Source: Armatimonadota bacterium (GTDB lineage: Bacteria > Sysuimicrobiota > Sysuimicrobiia > Sysuimicrobiales > Sysuimicrobiaceae). Taken from it: a DNA stretch of 64,000 bases. A program made the translations under genes and the position numbers. A model generated the notes under the pieces. The model searched no databases. It was not told the origin of the DNA and was given only the letters and a program-made list of their open reading frames with translations. Below are positions 16,685 to 25,549 of this stretch, one piece after another. The stretch spans positions 1-64,000 of the forward strand of contig JAVKGX010000005.1 of assembly GCA_031432545.1 (NCBI GenBank), read 5' to 3'. Within the stretch, counting starts at the first letter, position 1. The number at the start of each line of letters is the position of its first letter.

Positions 16685-17614
16685 ATGAAGGTCCTGGTCA
16701 CGGGCGGGGCGGGGTTTATCGGATCGCACGTGGTGGAGGCGCTGCTCGGTGCCGGGCACGAGGTTTGCGTCGTCGACGACCTCAGCAGCGGCCGGCGCGA
16801 GCACCTGTCCCCTGACGTGCGACTCCACGTTCTGGACATCGCAGACGCCGCCCTCGCCGAGGTGTTCGACGCGGAGCGGCCAGACGCGGTCAGCCACCAG
16901 GCGGCTCAGCCGTCGGTGGCAGTCTCGGTCCGCGAGCCGCTGGCCGACGCCCGTGTGAACGTCCTCGGGACCCTGAACCTGATCACGCAAGCCGTACGCA
17001 CCGGAGTGCGCCGCTTCGTGTTCGCGAGCACCGGCGGAGCGATCTACGGTGAGTGCGAAGCCCTCCCGGTGACCGAGGCGCATCCGGCCCGCCCGATCAG
17101 CCCGTACGGCGTACACAAGCTGTGTGCGGAGCACCACCTGTTCGCCGCCCAACACCTGTACGGGTTGCGCTGGACCGCCCTGCGGTACGCGAACGTCTAC
17201 GGACCCCGACAGGACCCGCACGGGGAGGCCGGCGTGGTGGCCATCTTCACCCGCGCGATGCTCGCCGGCCAGACCCCGACGATCTTCGGCGACGGGCTCC
17301 ACACGCGGGACTACGTGTACGTCGGCGACGTGGCTGCGGCGAACGCCGCCGCGCTGGCAGCCGACGCAGACGGCGTGTTCAACATCGGCACGGGGACCGA
17401 GACCAGCACGCAGCAGGTCTTCGACACACTCAAGGCCCAAACCGGGTACTGGGGCGAACCGCGGTACGGGCCGCCGCGGCCGGGGGACGTACGCCGGATC
17501 GCGCTGGACGTATCGCGTGCCGAACAGGCGCTCGGATGGAGGCCCACCGTCTCGCTGGACGAGGGGCTCCGTCGGACGGTCGAGTGGTTCCGGCGAGCCT
17601 GGGTTGGACAATAG
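16685..17614 (+). CDS. NAD-dependent sugar-nucleotide epimerase (UDP-glucose 4-epimerase-like)
   Basis: A 309-residue short-chain dehydrogenase of the extended type. The NAD-binding motif is VTGGAGFIGSHVVEALL, the catalytic triad uses FASTGGAIYGE and SPYGVHKLCAEH (YxxxK), and the substrate-binding DGLHTRDYVYVGDVAAAN is typical of GalE-like epimerases. The usual role is to interconvert UDP-glucose and UDP-galactose for surface sugars; other nucleotide sugars are possible. GGGGGGAGGA precedes ATG 16685. No polysaccharide genes lie next to it. Confidence 0.9.
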   Translation: MKVLVTGGAGFIGSHVVEALLGAGHEVCVVDDLSSGRREHLSPDVRLHVLDIADAALAEVFDAERPDAVSHQAAQPSVAVSVREPLADARVNVLGTLNLITQAVRTGVRRFVFASTGGAIYGECEALPVTEAHPARPISPYGVHKLCAEHHLFAAQHLYGLRWTALRYANVYGPRQDPHGEAGVVAIFTRAMLAGQTPTIFGDGLHTRDYVYVGDVAAANAAALAADADGVFNIGTGTETSTQQVFDTLKAQTGYWGEPRYGPPRPGDVRRIALDVSRAEQALGWRPTVSLDEGLRRTVEWFRRAWVGQ

Positions 17615-17726
17615 GGCGTAGCATAGTCCTACGGAAGTCGATCGTAGGCGGTCTGCGGGGCCGGGACGTTTCGCAGCCGTCCTGACGGCCGGAGTCGCCG
17701 AGTTCTGATTGCGGACCGAGGTTTCC

Positions 17727-18566
17727 ATGCGCCCGATCTGGAAAGGACACATCTCCTTCGGCCTCATCACGATCCCCGTGCGCCTGTACGTGGCGCAAGA
17801 GTCCAAGGACGTCCGCTTTCGCCAGCTCCACAAGACCTGCATGACGCCCATCAAGCAGGTCCGGCGCTGCCCGGCGTGTGAGAAGGACCTGAACTGGGAC
17901 GAGATCGTGCGGGGGTTCGAGTACGAAAAGGGCCGGTTCGTTGCCATCACCGATGAGGACACCGAACAGGTACCTCTGCCCACGGCGGGTGCGATCAACC
18001 TGTTCGGCTTCGTGCAGCTCGAAGAGATCGATCCGATCTACTTCGAGCGCGCCTACTATCTCGCCCCTGACTCCGGCGGGGCCAAGGCGTTCAAACTGCT
18101 GCAGGAATCCCTCGACGCCGCCGGCAGGGTGGGAATCGGGAAGGTCGTGCTGCGGGAGAAGGAACACCTCGTCGCGATGCGCCCGTACCGGGACGCCCTG
18201 GTCCTGGAGATTTTGTACTACGCGGACGAGATCCGGGCGATCTCAGAGCTGGAGGAGTACCCGATCGAGGTCAAGGTCCATCCGAACGAGCGAAAGATGG
18301 CTGTGCAGCTGATCGATGGGATGGCGATGGAGTTCCGGCCGCAGGAGTACAAGGACGACTACCGGGAGGCGCTGCTGAAGGTCATCCAGGCGAAGGTGGA
18401 AGGGGCTCCACCCCCGGAGGTCGCACCGCCGCGCGAGGAGAAGGTGATCGACCTCATGGAGGCGCTGCGGCGCAGCCTGCAGATGGCCAAGGAACAGCGC
18501 GTGGCCAAGCGCCCGGCTGCGGCGCGGCCGAAGCGCGCGGCGGGCATGCGCGAGCGCCACAAGTAG
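17727..18566 (+). CDS. ku: non-homologous end-joining protein Ku
   Basis: A 279-residue bacterial Ku. It opens MRPIWKGHISFGLITIPVRL, the family signature, with RFRQLHKTCMTPIKQ and the RCPACEKDLNWDEIVRGFEY segment close behind. It forms a ring dimer on DNA ends and recruits LigD. The C-terminal tail is lysine- and arginine-rich (AKRPAAARPKRAAG), as in Ku proteins that slide or tether DNA. GAGG lies five bases before ATG 17727. The partner ligD is 2.5 kb downstream on the same strand. Confidence 0.95.
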   Translation: MRPIWKGHISFGLITIPVRLYVAQESKDVRFRQLHKTCMTPIKQVRRCPACEKDLNWDEIVRGFEYEKGRFVAITDEDTEQVPLPTAGAINLFGFVQLEEIDPIYFERAYYLAPDSGGAKAFKLLQESLDAAGRVGIGKVVLREKEHLVAMRPYRDALVLEILYYADEIRAISELEEYPIEVKVHPNERKMAVQLIDGMAMEFRPQEYKDDYREALLKVIQAKVEGAPPPEVAPPREEKVIDLMEALRRSLQMAKEQRVAKRPAAARPKRAAGMRERHK

Positions 18567-18601
18567 GGAGGGTCGCGCCCTTTTCGCGCTGGTGCGGAGA
18601 G

Positions 18602-19300
18602 ATGAACGTCCTCGCCGGTACGTCCGGCTTCGCCTTTCCGGATTGGAAGCCGCTGTTCTATCCTTCCGAACTGCCCAACGACCGGTTGCTGGCGCACTAC
18701 GCGACCCGCTTGCCCACGGTCGAGATCAATGCCTCCTTCTACCGCATGCCCACAGCGGACACCCTCCAGGCGTGGAAGTCCCAGGTGCCGACACACTTCC
18801 GGTTCGCGATCAAGGCCCACAGGCGGATCACGCACGTCAAGCGGCTTCGCGACGTCGACGGGGAGGTGCGGTGGCTGCACGAACGCCTGGGGATCCTCGG
18901 CGGCGCGCTCGGACCGGTGCTGTTCCAGTGTCCACCCTCGCTGCGGCGCGACGACGCGCTGCTGGAGGCGTTCTTGGCGGCGCTGCCGCCCTTTTCGCGG
19001 GTCGCGGTGGAGTTCCGCCACGCCAGCTGGTACCGAGACGAGGTGTACCAGCTGCTGCACCGCTACGGGGCGGCTCTGTGCATCGGCGAGGACGACGGAT
19101 CCTGCGACCCGCTCGTGCACACCGCGCCGTTCGGTTACTACCGGTTGCACCGGCTGCGCTACAACGAAGAGCGGCTGAGGTTTTGGGCCGACCACTTGCG
19201 GTCGGCGCCGATTGCGACCGCGTTCTGCTACTTCACGCACGATACCGGCCCGGAGGCGACGACCTACGCCTTGCGTCTGATGGCGCATGCCGCCGACTGA
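18602..19300 (+). CDS. DUF72 (YecE-like) family protein
   Basis: A 232-residue TIM-barrel-like DUF72 protein. The family opening LAGTSGFAFPDWKPLFYP, then VEINASFYRMP, the core segment FRFAIKAHRRITH, VAVEFRHASWY and the C-terminal YFTHDTG are all present. The biochemical role of the family is unsettled; links to nucleic-acid repair have been proposed. It lies between Ku and LigD, 35 bp after Ku, so co-transcription with the end-joining genes is likely. Confidence 0.9.
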   Translation: MNVLAGTSGFAFPDWKPLFYPSELPNDRLLAHYATRLPTVEINASFYRMPTADTLQAWKSQVPTHFRFAIKAHRRITHVKRLRDVDGEVRWLHERLGILGGALGPVLFQCPPSLRRDDALLEAFLAALPPFSRVAVEFRHASWYRDEVYQLLHRYGAALCIGEDDGSCDPLVHTAPFGYYRLHRLRYNEERLRFWADHLRSAPIATAFCYFTHDTGPEATTYALRLMAHAAD

Positions 19301-19405
19301 CCCGGCCGGGAATGTACCAACGCCGGGAGCCGTTGCCTGGGTGGACGATCAGGGGCCGAGCGCCGTGGCCCGCCGTCGGGGAGACATCCGTTGGGAGGTG
19401 AGGCC

Positions 19406-20368
19406 GTGAGGTCCGTATTCGGGTTACACCACGTCACCGCTATTTCAGGACCGGCCCAGGAGAACCTCGACTTCTACGCGGGCGTCCTGGGGATGCGGCT
19501 CGTCAAGCGCAGCGTCAACCAGGATGACCCTGGGACGTACCACCTGTTTTACGCGGATGGCGAGGGACGCCCTGGTACCGACCTCACCTTCTTCCCGTGG
19601 GATCACCTGCCGCGCGGACGCAAGGGCGTCGGCCTGTCGGTCGAGGTCTCTCTGGCGGTTCCCAGCGGCACCTTGGGCTACTGGAGGGAGCGCCTCTTAC
19701 GGTACGGCGTCGTCGTGGGCGAACCACAGACGCGGTTTGGCGAGCGGACGTTGCCTTTCGTCGATCCCCAGGGCCTGGATGTGGCGCTCGTCGAAGTCGA
19801 GGACCGGGCGTTCAGCCCCTGGGAGGAAGGGCCCGTCTCGGCGGACAAGCAGGTTCGTGGACTGCATGCGGCCCGCACCTGGGAGGGGGACCTGCCGACG
19901 ACCGCGCGGTTTCTGACTGAGGTGCTGGGCTTCGAGTTCCTCGGCGAGGAGGGGGGCTGGCACCGCTTCGGTGTTGACGGAGGAGGCTCCGGGAGGATCC
20001 TGGACGTTCGCGAAGTGCCGAACGCCGGAAGGGGGCGGTGGGGTGTCGGGACGATCCACCACCTCGCCTGGCGCGTCGCCGACGACGATCACCAAGCGGA
20101 GGTCCGGCGCCGGGTGGCGGAGGCCGGCATGCGCCCCACGCCCGTGGTCGACCGGTTCTGGTTCCGATCGGTGTACTTCACCGAGCCCGGGGGCGTACTG
20201 TTCGAACTGGCCACCGACGGGCCGGGCTTCGCGGTCGACGAGGACCCGGCCCACCTCGGCGAGTCGCTCGTGCTCCCCCCGTGGCTGGAGGGGCAGCGTG
20301 CGGGCATCGAGGCGGCCCTCCCGCCCCTGCGGTACCCACCGGCCCCCGAGCCGGCGCCTGCACCCTAG
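19406..20368 (+). CDS. ring-cleaving dioxygenase of the glyoxalase/VOC family (MhqO-like)
   Basis: A 320-residue protein with two vicinal-oxygen-chelate modules. The N-terminal half has LHHVTAISGPAQENLDFYAG and VNQDDPGTYHLFYADG; the C-terminal half has IHHLAWRVADDDHQAEV and SVYFTEPGGVLFELATDGPG. His and Glu residues at these places form the metal site. Relatives are called MhqO/MhqA and act on hydroquinones or related aromatics; the substrate here is unknown. GTG 19406 was chosen because GGAGGTGAGG lies just upstream. Confidence 0.88.
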   Translation: MRSVFGLHHVTAISGPAQENLDFYAGVLGMRLVKRSVNQDDPGTYHLFYADGEGRPGTDLTFFPWDHLPRGRKGVGLSVEVSLAVPSGTLGYWRERLLRYGVVVGEPQTRFGERTLPFVDPQGLDVALVEVEDRAFSPWEEGPVSADKQVRGLHAARTWEGDLPTTARFLTEVLGFEFLGEEGGWHRFGVDGGGSGRILDVREVPNAGRGRWGVGTIHHLAWRVADDDHQAEVRRRVAEAGMRPTPVVDRFWFRSVYFTEPGGVLFELATDGPGFAVDEDPAHLGESLVLPPWLEGQRAGIEAALPPLRYPPAPEPAPAP

Positions 20369-20400
20369 GACGGACGGATGCCGCCCCGCGCCCGAGGTAC

Positions 20401-20439
20401 TACCAGGAACCGGTACCAGGAACCGGTACCAGGAACCGG
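20401..20439 (+). repeat. three perfect tandem copies of a 13-bp unit
   Basis: TACCAGGAACCGG occurs at 20401-20413, 20414-20426 and 20427-20439 without any difference. The array lies in the 80-bp gap between the VOC gene and a secreted-protein gene, ending nine bases before the next start codon. The unit junctions create GGTACC palindromes. It may be a mini-satellite formed by slippage or a set of binding sites. Confidence 0.95.
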
Positions 20440-20448
20440 GGTTCGCCG

Positions 20449-21009
20449 ATGGTGGATAGGAACGGGGTCGGGCCCTGGCTAGGCGTCTGGGCAGTCGCGT
20501 TGGGGGTTGCGCTCGCAGCGCCGGGGCAGGCTGCGGAGGCGCCGGCCGGACACGAGTCCAGCAGCGGCGTTCTGGTGGCGGGCGGGGGCGCGATCCTCGT
20601 CGTGGCGGTGTGGGTAACCCCGGGGCTGGTGGATCACCCGTACTACGTCGCCCGCGTACCGTCGGCGGCGGAGCGCGACAGGCACCGTGCCCTAGCCGGC
20701 GGCCACACCGTGATGTCGTTCGAACTGAGCAACCGCAGTCGGCTGCTCGTCGAGGGCCCGGTCGTCGTCAACCTCTTCGTCGACGAAGAGATCCATCGGG
20801 TCGTCGAGGGGTCGGCTGCCGCGAACGTGGTGCTGCGGACCGACCAGACCTTCGAGCGCATCTACGTCTTCCCTAAGCTCCCCGCTGGCGCCCGTTCCGT
20901 GGTGCTCCTCGTACAGGCCCCGCAGCTGACCGAACGGGGCCGGTGGATCGGTTACCTACCTCAGTTTCGGCTCGGGTTCGACCTGCGGCGCCTGACCTTT
21001 CCACCCTAG
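20449..21009 (+). CDS. hypothetical exported protein
   Basis: A 186-residue protein with an N-terminal signal peptide (GVWAVALGVALAAPGQAAEA, likely cut after AxA) and a second hydrophobic stretch at about 40-55 (GVLVAGGGAILVVAVWV). The rest is a beta-rich domain without Cys. I do not recognise a family. ATG 20449 directly follows the tandem repeats and lacks a strong ribosome binding site; GTG 20452 is also possible. It ends 18 bp before ligD and may be in its operon. Confidence 0.65.
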   Translation: MVDRNGVGPWLGVWAVALGVALAAPGQAAEAPAGHESSSGVLVAGGGAILVVAVWVTPGLVDHPYYVARVPSAAERDRHRALAGGHTVMSFELSNRSRLLVEGPVVVNLFVDEEIHRVVEGSAAANVVLRTDQTFERIYVFPKLPAGARSVVLLVQAPQLTERGRWIGYLPQFRLGFDLRRLTFPP

Positions 21010-21027
21010 CAGGCTACACTGGACCTG

Positions 21028-23730
21028 ATGTCCCGCAAGCCTGTGCCGACGCCCCGCGACGGCCTGGAGGAGTACCGGCGCAAGCGGCGTTTCGACAGGA
21101 CGCCCGAGCCGCAGGGTTCGACCTCCCAGACCGCCAGCGGGAGGCGGTTCGTCGTCCAAGAACACCACGCCCGGGCCCGTCACTGGGACCTGCGCTTGGA
21201 GATGGACGGCGTGCTGCGCTCGTGGGCCCTGCCCAAAGGGCCGTCATTGGACCCGGCCGACAAGCGTCTGGCCGTTCTGGTGGAAGACCACCCGATCGAG
21301 TACGGCGACTTCGAGGGCGTCATTCCGCCCGGGAACTACGGCGCGGGGACCGTGATGCTGTGGGATCGGGGAACGTACGAGTGCCTGGAGGGCGAGCCAT
21401 CGGAAGCGTTTCAGCAAGGCAAACTCACGCTGCGGTTTTACGGCGACAAGCTGCGGGGCGAGTTCCACTTGGTAAGGACGAAGCGCAACGGAGGACGCGA
21501 CTGGCTGTTGTTCAAGGGCCGCGACGAGTACGCGGTTGCCGGATACGATCCCACCGGCACGAGATCGGTGGCGAGCGGCCGCACGATCGAGGAGATCCGC
21601 GCCGATGCCGACGCCCGTTGGGCCGTGGGAGCCGACCCGACCCCCGGGCCGGAGCCGGCCGATCCGTTTCCGGAGCCGTTTCCTCCGATGCTCGCCCAGC
21701 CGGCGGACGAGCCGTTCGATCGGCCAGGCTGGTGGTTCGAGGTGAAGTGGGACGGCATCCGCGCGCTGGCGTTCGTCCGGCGGCGCGGGGCGGCCCAGGA
21801 GGTGGCCGTCTACAACCGATCGCTGCGGCGCATCAACGCCCGCTTCCCGGAGATCGTGGAGTCCCTCAGGCGGCTGCCGGTCACCAGCGTCGTCCTCGAC
21901 GGTGAGATCGTCGCCACCGACGAGGCGGGCAGGCCCAGTTTCGCCCGCCTGCAGCAGCGCATGCACCTGACGGCCGAACCGGACGTAAGGCACGCGATGC
22001 AAGCGGTGCCTGTTTTCTACGTGGTCTTCGACTGCTTGTATCTGGACGGGCACGATCTGAGGGCCCAGCCGTTCGCGCGGCGGCGTCGCGCGCTGGAGGG
22101 CCTGTCGTTGCCGGCCGGCGTGCTGCGCGCGGACGCCGTCGAGCAGCACGGCCGGGCGCTGTTCGAGGCTGCGCGGCGGCACGGGTTCGAGGGGGTCGTC
22201 GCCAAGAAGGCAGATGGCCCGTACCAGCCGGGGGTGCGCAGCCCCCACTGGTTGAAGATCAAGGGGAAGCAGACGACCGAGGCCGCGGTCGCCGGGTTCA
22301 CGCGCGGCAAGGGACACCGCGCTGCGACGCTGGGAGCACTGGTGCTCGGCCAGTACGACAGCGCCGGCCGGCTGGTGCACATCGGTCAGACCGGCGGCGG
22401 ATTCACCGAGGCTGACGTGCGCTCCCTCCGTCGACGGTTGGACGCTCTCGTCGCTGAAGCGTGCCCGTTCGCCGAGGTGCCCGAGACAGCGCAGCCGGTG
22501 ACGTGGGTGCGCCCGGAGGTGGTGGTGGAGGTCGAGCACGCGGGCCGCACGCCCGACGGCAAGCTGCGGTTTCCGGTGTTCGTCCGTGTGCGCGACGACC
22601 TGCGTGCAGCCGACGTCCGCCTGCCCGTCGGTGAGGAGGCGGTGTCAGACGTTCGAAACGGTCCATCCGGGCGGTCGCGCCCGGTGGGCCGCAGCCCAGG
22701 CGCGTCTTCGCGGTCGCAGGCCGCAGAGTGGACATCGCCCCGGCAGATCGGCGCGCTGACCTTCACGAATCTGGACAAGGTGTACTTCCCGGAACTGGGG
22801 CTCCGCAAGGGCGACGTGATCGAGTACTACCGGCGGATCGCCCGATACCTGCTGCCCCACCTGCGGGATCGACCTCTGACGCTGCGCCGCTTCCCGGAGG
22901 GAATCCACGGCGAGGACTTCTTCCAGAAGGACGTCGCCGACGCGCCGGAGTTCGTGCGAACCGAAAGGGTCTGGTCGGACCAGGGGAAGCGGGACATCCG
23001 CGTGGTGATCTGCGACAACGAGGAAACCCTGCTGTGGCTGGTGCAGATGGGCTGCATCGAGATGCACGCCTGGTTCTCCCGGGTTGCGCCCATCCCGGGC
23101 TCCAGCGTGGCCACGGCGTTTTCGGGATCGGAGGAAGCGCTCGACCGCAGCGTGCTCAACTATCCGGATTTTGTCGTCTTCGACATCGACCCGTTCTTGT
23201 TCCCCGAGGGGAAACAGCCCGTGCGGCGGCACGGCGAGTTCGACCCCGACTACTCCCGCGCGGGGTTCGAAGCCGCGCGGCGGGCGGCCCTCTGGCTGGA
23301 GGAGGCGCTGTCGGGTCTCGGGCTCCGGTCGTACGCCAAGACCTCAGGCAAGACCGCGCTGCACGTCTTCGTCCCGATCGAACGGCGCCACACGTACGCC
23401 GAGACGCACGCCTTCGCCAAGACCGTGGCCGCCTGGCTGGTGCGCCGCCACCCCAAGGAACTGACGGTGGCCTGGAGGGTGCGCGACCGGGTTGGCAAGG
23501 TCTTCTTGGACTACAACCAGAACGTGCGCGGCAAGACGCTGGCGACCGTGTACAGCCTGCGCCCCGTACCCCCGGCCACTGTCAGCGTGCCGGTGACGTG
23601 GGAGGAATTGCGCCGTGGTTTCGACCCCCTGCAGTGGACGTTCCGCACGGTGTTCGACCGGATCGATCGGGTCGGCGACCTCTGGTCGCGCATCCTCCAA
23701 TCCCCGCAGCGCATCGAGATCTCGGCGTGA
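21028..23730 (+). CDS. ligD: multidomain DNA ligase D (phosphoesterase-ligase-polymerase)
   Basis: A 900-residue end-joining enzyme with domains in the order 3'-phosphoesterase, ATP-dependent ligase, polymerase/primase. The phosphoesterase (about 1-190) has HHARARHWDLRLEMDG and VIPPGNYGAGTVMLWDRGTY. The ligase active-site Lys is in FEVKWDGIRA (about 240), with GVVAKKADGPY and HWLKIKGKQT as later motifs. The polymerase part (about 575-890) has LDKVYFPELG and the catalytic acids of FVVFDIDPF. It fills, trims and seals DNA ends held by Ku. Its stop overlaps the start of a truncated lytic transglycosylase. Confidence 0.97.
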   Translation: MSRKPVPTPRDGLEEYRRKRRFDRTPEPQGSTSQTASGRRFVVQEHHARARHWDLRLEMDGVLRSWALPKGPSLDPADKRLAVLVEDHPIEYGDFEGVIPPGNYGAGTVMLWDRGTYECLEGEPSEAFQQGKLTLRFYGDKLRGEFHLVRTKRNGGRDWLLFKGRDEYAVAGYDPTGTRSVASGRTIEEIRADADARWAVGADPTPGPEPADPFPEPFPPMLAQPADEPFDRPGWWFEVKWDGIRALAFVRRRGAAQEVAVYNRSLRRINARFPEIVESLRRLPVTSVVLDGEIVATDEAGRPSFARLQQRMHLTAEPDVRHAMQAVPVFYVVFDCLYLDGHDLRAQPFARRRRALEGLSLPAGVLRADAVEQHGRALFEAARRHGFEGVVAKKADGPYQPGVRSPHWLKIKGKQTTEAAVAGFTRGKGHRAATLGALVLGQYDSAGRLVHIGQTGGGFTEADVRSLRRRLDALVAEACPFAEVPETAQPVTWVRPEVVVEVEHAGRTPDGKLRFPVFVRVRDDLRAADVRLPVGEEAVSDVRNGPSGRSRPVGRSPGASSRSQAAEWTSPRQIGALTFTNLDKVYFPELGLRKGDVIEYYRRIARYLLPHLRDRPLTLRRFPEGIHGEDFFQKDVADAPEFVRTERVWSDQGKRDIRVVICDNEETLLWLVQMGCIEMHAWFSRVAPIPGSSVATAFSGSEEALDRSVLNYPDFVVFDIDPFLFPEGKQPVRRHGEFDPDYSRAGFEAARRAALWLEEALSGLGLRSYAKTSGKTALHVFVPIERRHTYAETHAFAKTVAAWLVRRHPKELTVAWRVRDRVGKVFLDYNQNVRGKTLATVYSLRPVPPATVSVPVTWEELRRGFDPLQWTFRTVFDRIDRVGDLWSRILQSPQRIEISA

Positions 23731-23975
23731 TGAACTTCCTGCGGGCGGTCCGCCTGGGGGCAACCTACCTGGCCGGCCGGCTGGCAGACTTCGGCGGCGA
23801 CGTGGCGCTGGCGCTCGCCGCGTACAACGCCGGCCCCGGTGCCGCCCGCCGCTTCGCCCGGTTCCCGCGGGGCCGACCGGACGAGTTCGTCGAGCGCATC
23901 CCCTTCGGAGAGACGCGCGGCTACGTCCAACGCGTCCTCGAATCCTACGGCATCTACCGCTGGTTGTACCGCTGA
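23730..23975 (+). pseudogene. truncated lytic transglycosylase (SLT C-terminal fragment)
   Basis: An 81-residue frame that begins at an ATG sharing one base with the ligD stop (TGATG). It encodes only the C-terminal half of an SLT domain: VRLGATYLAGRLADFGGDVA, LALAAYNAGPGAARR and the ending RIPFGETRGYVQRVLESY. The catalytic Glu (ES motif) and the GLMQ segment, which should come first, are missing. It is therefore unlikely to cut peptidoglycan. It may be a remnant joined to the ligD end by a deletion, still translated by coupling. Confidence 0.65.
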
Positions 23976-24108
23976 CGGATCGATACACCCCTGGAGGAGC
24001 GGCAGCCCGGCGAGCCCGGGGACCATCGTCGTCTTGTCGGAAGCGGTGGCGCCGACGACCACGGCGCGTGGAGAGGGGGCAGCTTCTGTGTCGGGACCTT
24101 GCGGAGCC

Positions 24109-25473
24109 TCAGGAGCGACCGACCCGGTCGAGGCGGACGAGCGTCTCCACGTGGTACGTCTGCGGAAACAGGTCCACCGGCTGCACCTCCCGGATCTCGT
24201 ATCCGAACGGGAGCAGCTCCGCCAGATCGGGAGCGAGCGTGGTCGGGTTGCAGGAGACGTAGATCACGCGCTGCGGTCGGGCGCGGCCGATCTTGCGCAT
24301 GACCTTGCCCCCGGCACCCGATCGCGGCGGGTCCAGCACCAACACGTCCGGCGATCCGATCCGGGAGACCAGGTCCGGGAGCAATCGCCGCGCGTCTCCG
24401 GATGCGAACTCCACGTTGGTTGCCCCCGCCCGCGCCGCGTTCTCCCGCGCCGCCTCGACCGCGGCCGGTACGACCTCGATGCCCCACACATGTCCGGCCT
24501 GCTCCGCCAGCAGGAGCGCGAACGTCCCCACCCCGCAGTACAGGTCCACGACGCGCTCCCCGCCGCGCAGTTCCGCCATCTGGAGGGTGCGGACGGCCAG
24601 GTCTTCGGCCTGTTGGGTGTTGGTCTGGAAGAACGTCTCCAACCGGATGGCGAACCGTCTGCCTGCGAGTTCCTCGAAGATGTGGTCGCGCCCGTGCAAC
24701 ACCTCCAGGCGATCGATCCGCACGGCGTCGGACAGAGAGCCCGACTGCGCCCACGCGATGCTGCGGATCTGGGGGTGGCGCTCGACCAGCGAAGCCGCCA
24801 GGTCCGGGCCGTCCGGGAACGATCCCGGCACGGTGACGATCCCGACCATGACCTCGCCGGTGCGGACGCCCTCGCGGTAGACGAGGTGGCGCAGCAACCC
24901 CCGCCGCGTCCGGTTGTCGTAGCAAGGGATCGCCCGTGCCCGGACGAACGCCTTCACCTCCCGCAGGATCTCGCTGCACAGCGGCGACGGGAGCAGGCAG
25001 GCGTCGATGCCGACGACGCGGTCGAAATGGCCGCGCGCGTGGAGACCGAGCACCGAGTCGGGATGGAAGGCGAACTCCATCTTGTTCCGGTAGTGGTACG
25101 GATCCGGGGCACCGACGATCGGACGCACCGGCAGGTCTCGCAACCCCCCCAGCCGCTGGAGGCTGTCGATCACGATCTGCTGCTTGACGCGCAGCTGTGC
25201 CGAGTAGCTGAGGTGTTGCCACGTGCACCCCCCGCACGGCCCGAAATACGGGCATGGCGGCGGCACACGGTCCGGGGAGGGTTGGAGGACTTCCACGAGT
25301 TCGGCCTCGCCGAAGGTGCGGCGGGCCCTGGTCACCCGCACGCGCACCCGGTCTCCCGGAGCGGTGTAGGGGACGAAGACCACGTACCCGTCGGCGCGCG
25401 CCACCCCCCGACCTCCGTAGGAGAGACCTTCGATAAGCAACTCGAGTTGTTGACCCTTCACAAGTGGAGGCAT
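24109..25473 (-). CDS. 23S rRNA (uracil-5-)-methyltransferase, RlmD/TrmA family
   Basis: A 454-residue RNA m5U methyltransferase. An N-terminal TRAM domain (about 1-60; IEGLSYGGRGVARADGYVVF) binds RNA. The cysteine cluster CPYFGPCGGC plus a later Cys (about residue 165) fits the 4Fe-4S site of RlmD/RumA. The SAM site is VVDLYCGVGTFALLLA; VLDPPRSGAGG and the nucleophile Cys in VIYVSCNPTTLA complete the enzyme. The exact target uridine (1939 or 747, or tRNA U54) cannot be told from sequence. The start 25473 is the last ATG before the TRAM domain. Confidence 0.92.
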   Translation of the reverse strand: MPPLVKGQQLELLIEGLSYGGRGVARADGYVVFVPYTAPGDRVRVRVTRARRTFGEAELVEVLQPSPDRVPPPCPYFGPCGGCTWQHLSYSAQLRVKQQIVIDSLQRLGGLRDLPVRPIVGAPDPYHYRNKMEFAFHPDSVLGLHARGHFDRVVGIDACLLPSPLCSEILREVKAFVRARAIPCYDNRTRRGLLRHLVYREGVRTGEVMVGIVTVPGSFPDGPDLAASLVERHPQIRSIAWAQSGSLSDAVRIDRLEVLHGRDHIFEELAGRRFAIRLETFFQTNTQQAEDLAVRTLQMAELRGGERVVDLYCGVGTFALLLAEQAGHVWGIEVVPAAVEAARENAARAGATNVEFASGDARRLLPDLVSRIGSPDVLVLDPPRSGAGGKVMRKIGRARPQRVIYVSCNPTTLAPDLAELLPFGYEIREVQPVDLFPQTYHVETLVRLDRVGRS

Positions 25474-25549
25474 GCCCACGGGCAGGGTAGCGAGGGAAGC
25501 GCTCGGGGGCAACCGCGGCGCACAGACCCCGCGCCCCCCAGCGGCGCGG

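Noticed and set aside
23976-24108. Short minus-strand frame reading VVGATASDKTTMVPGLAGLP after the transglycosylase fragment
   Set aside because: It looks protein-like for about 30 residues but has no ribosome binding site or known motif and soon runs antisense to the neighbour.
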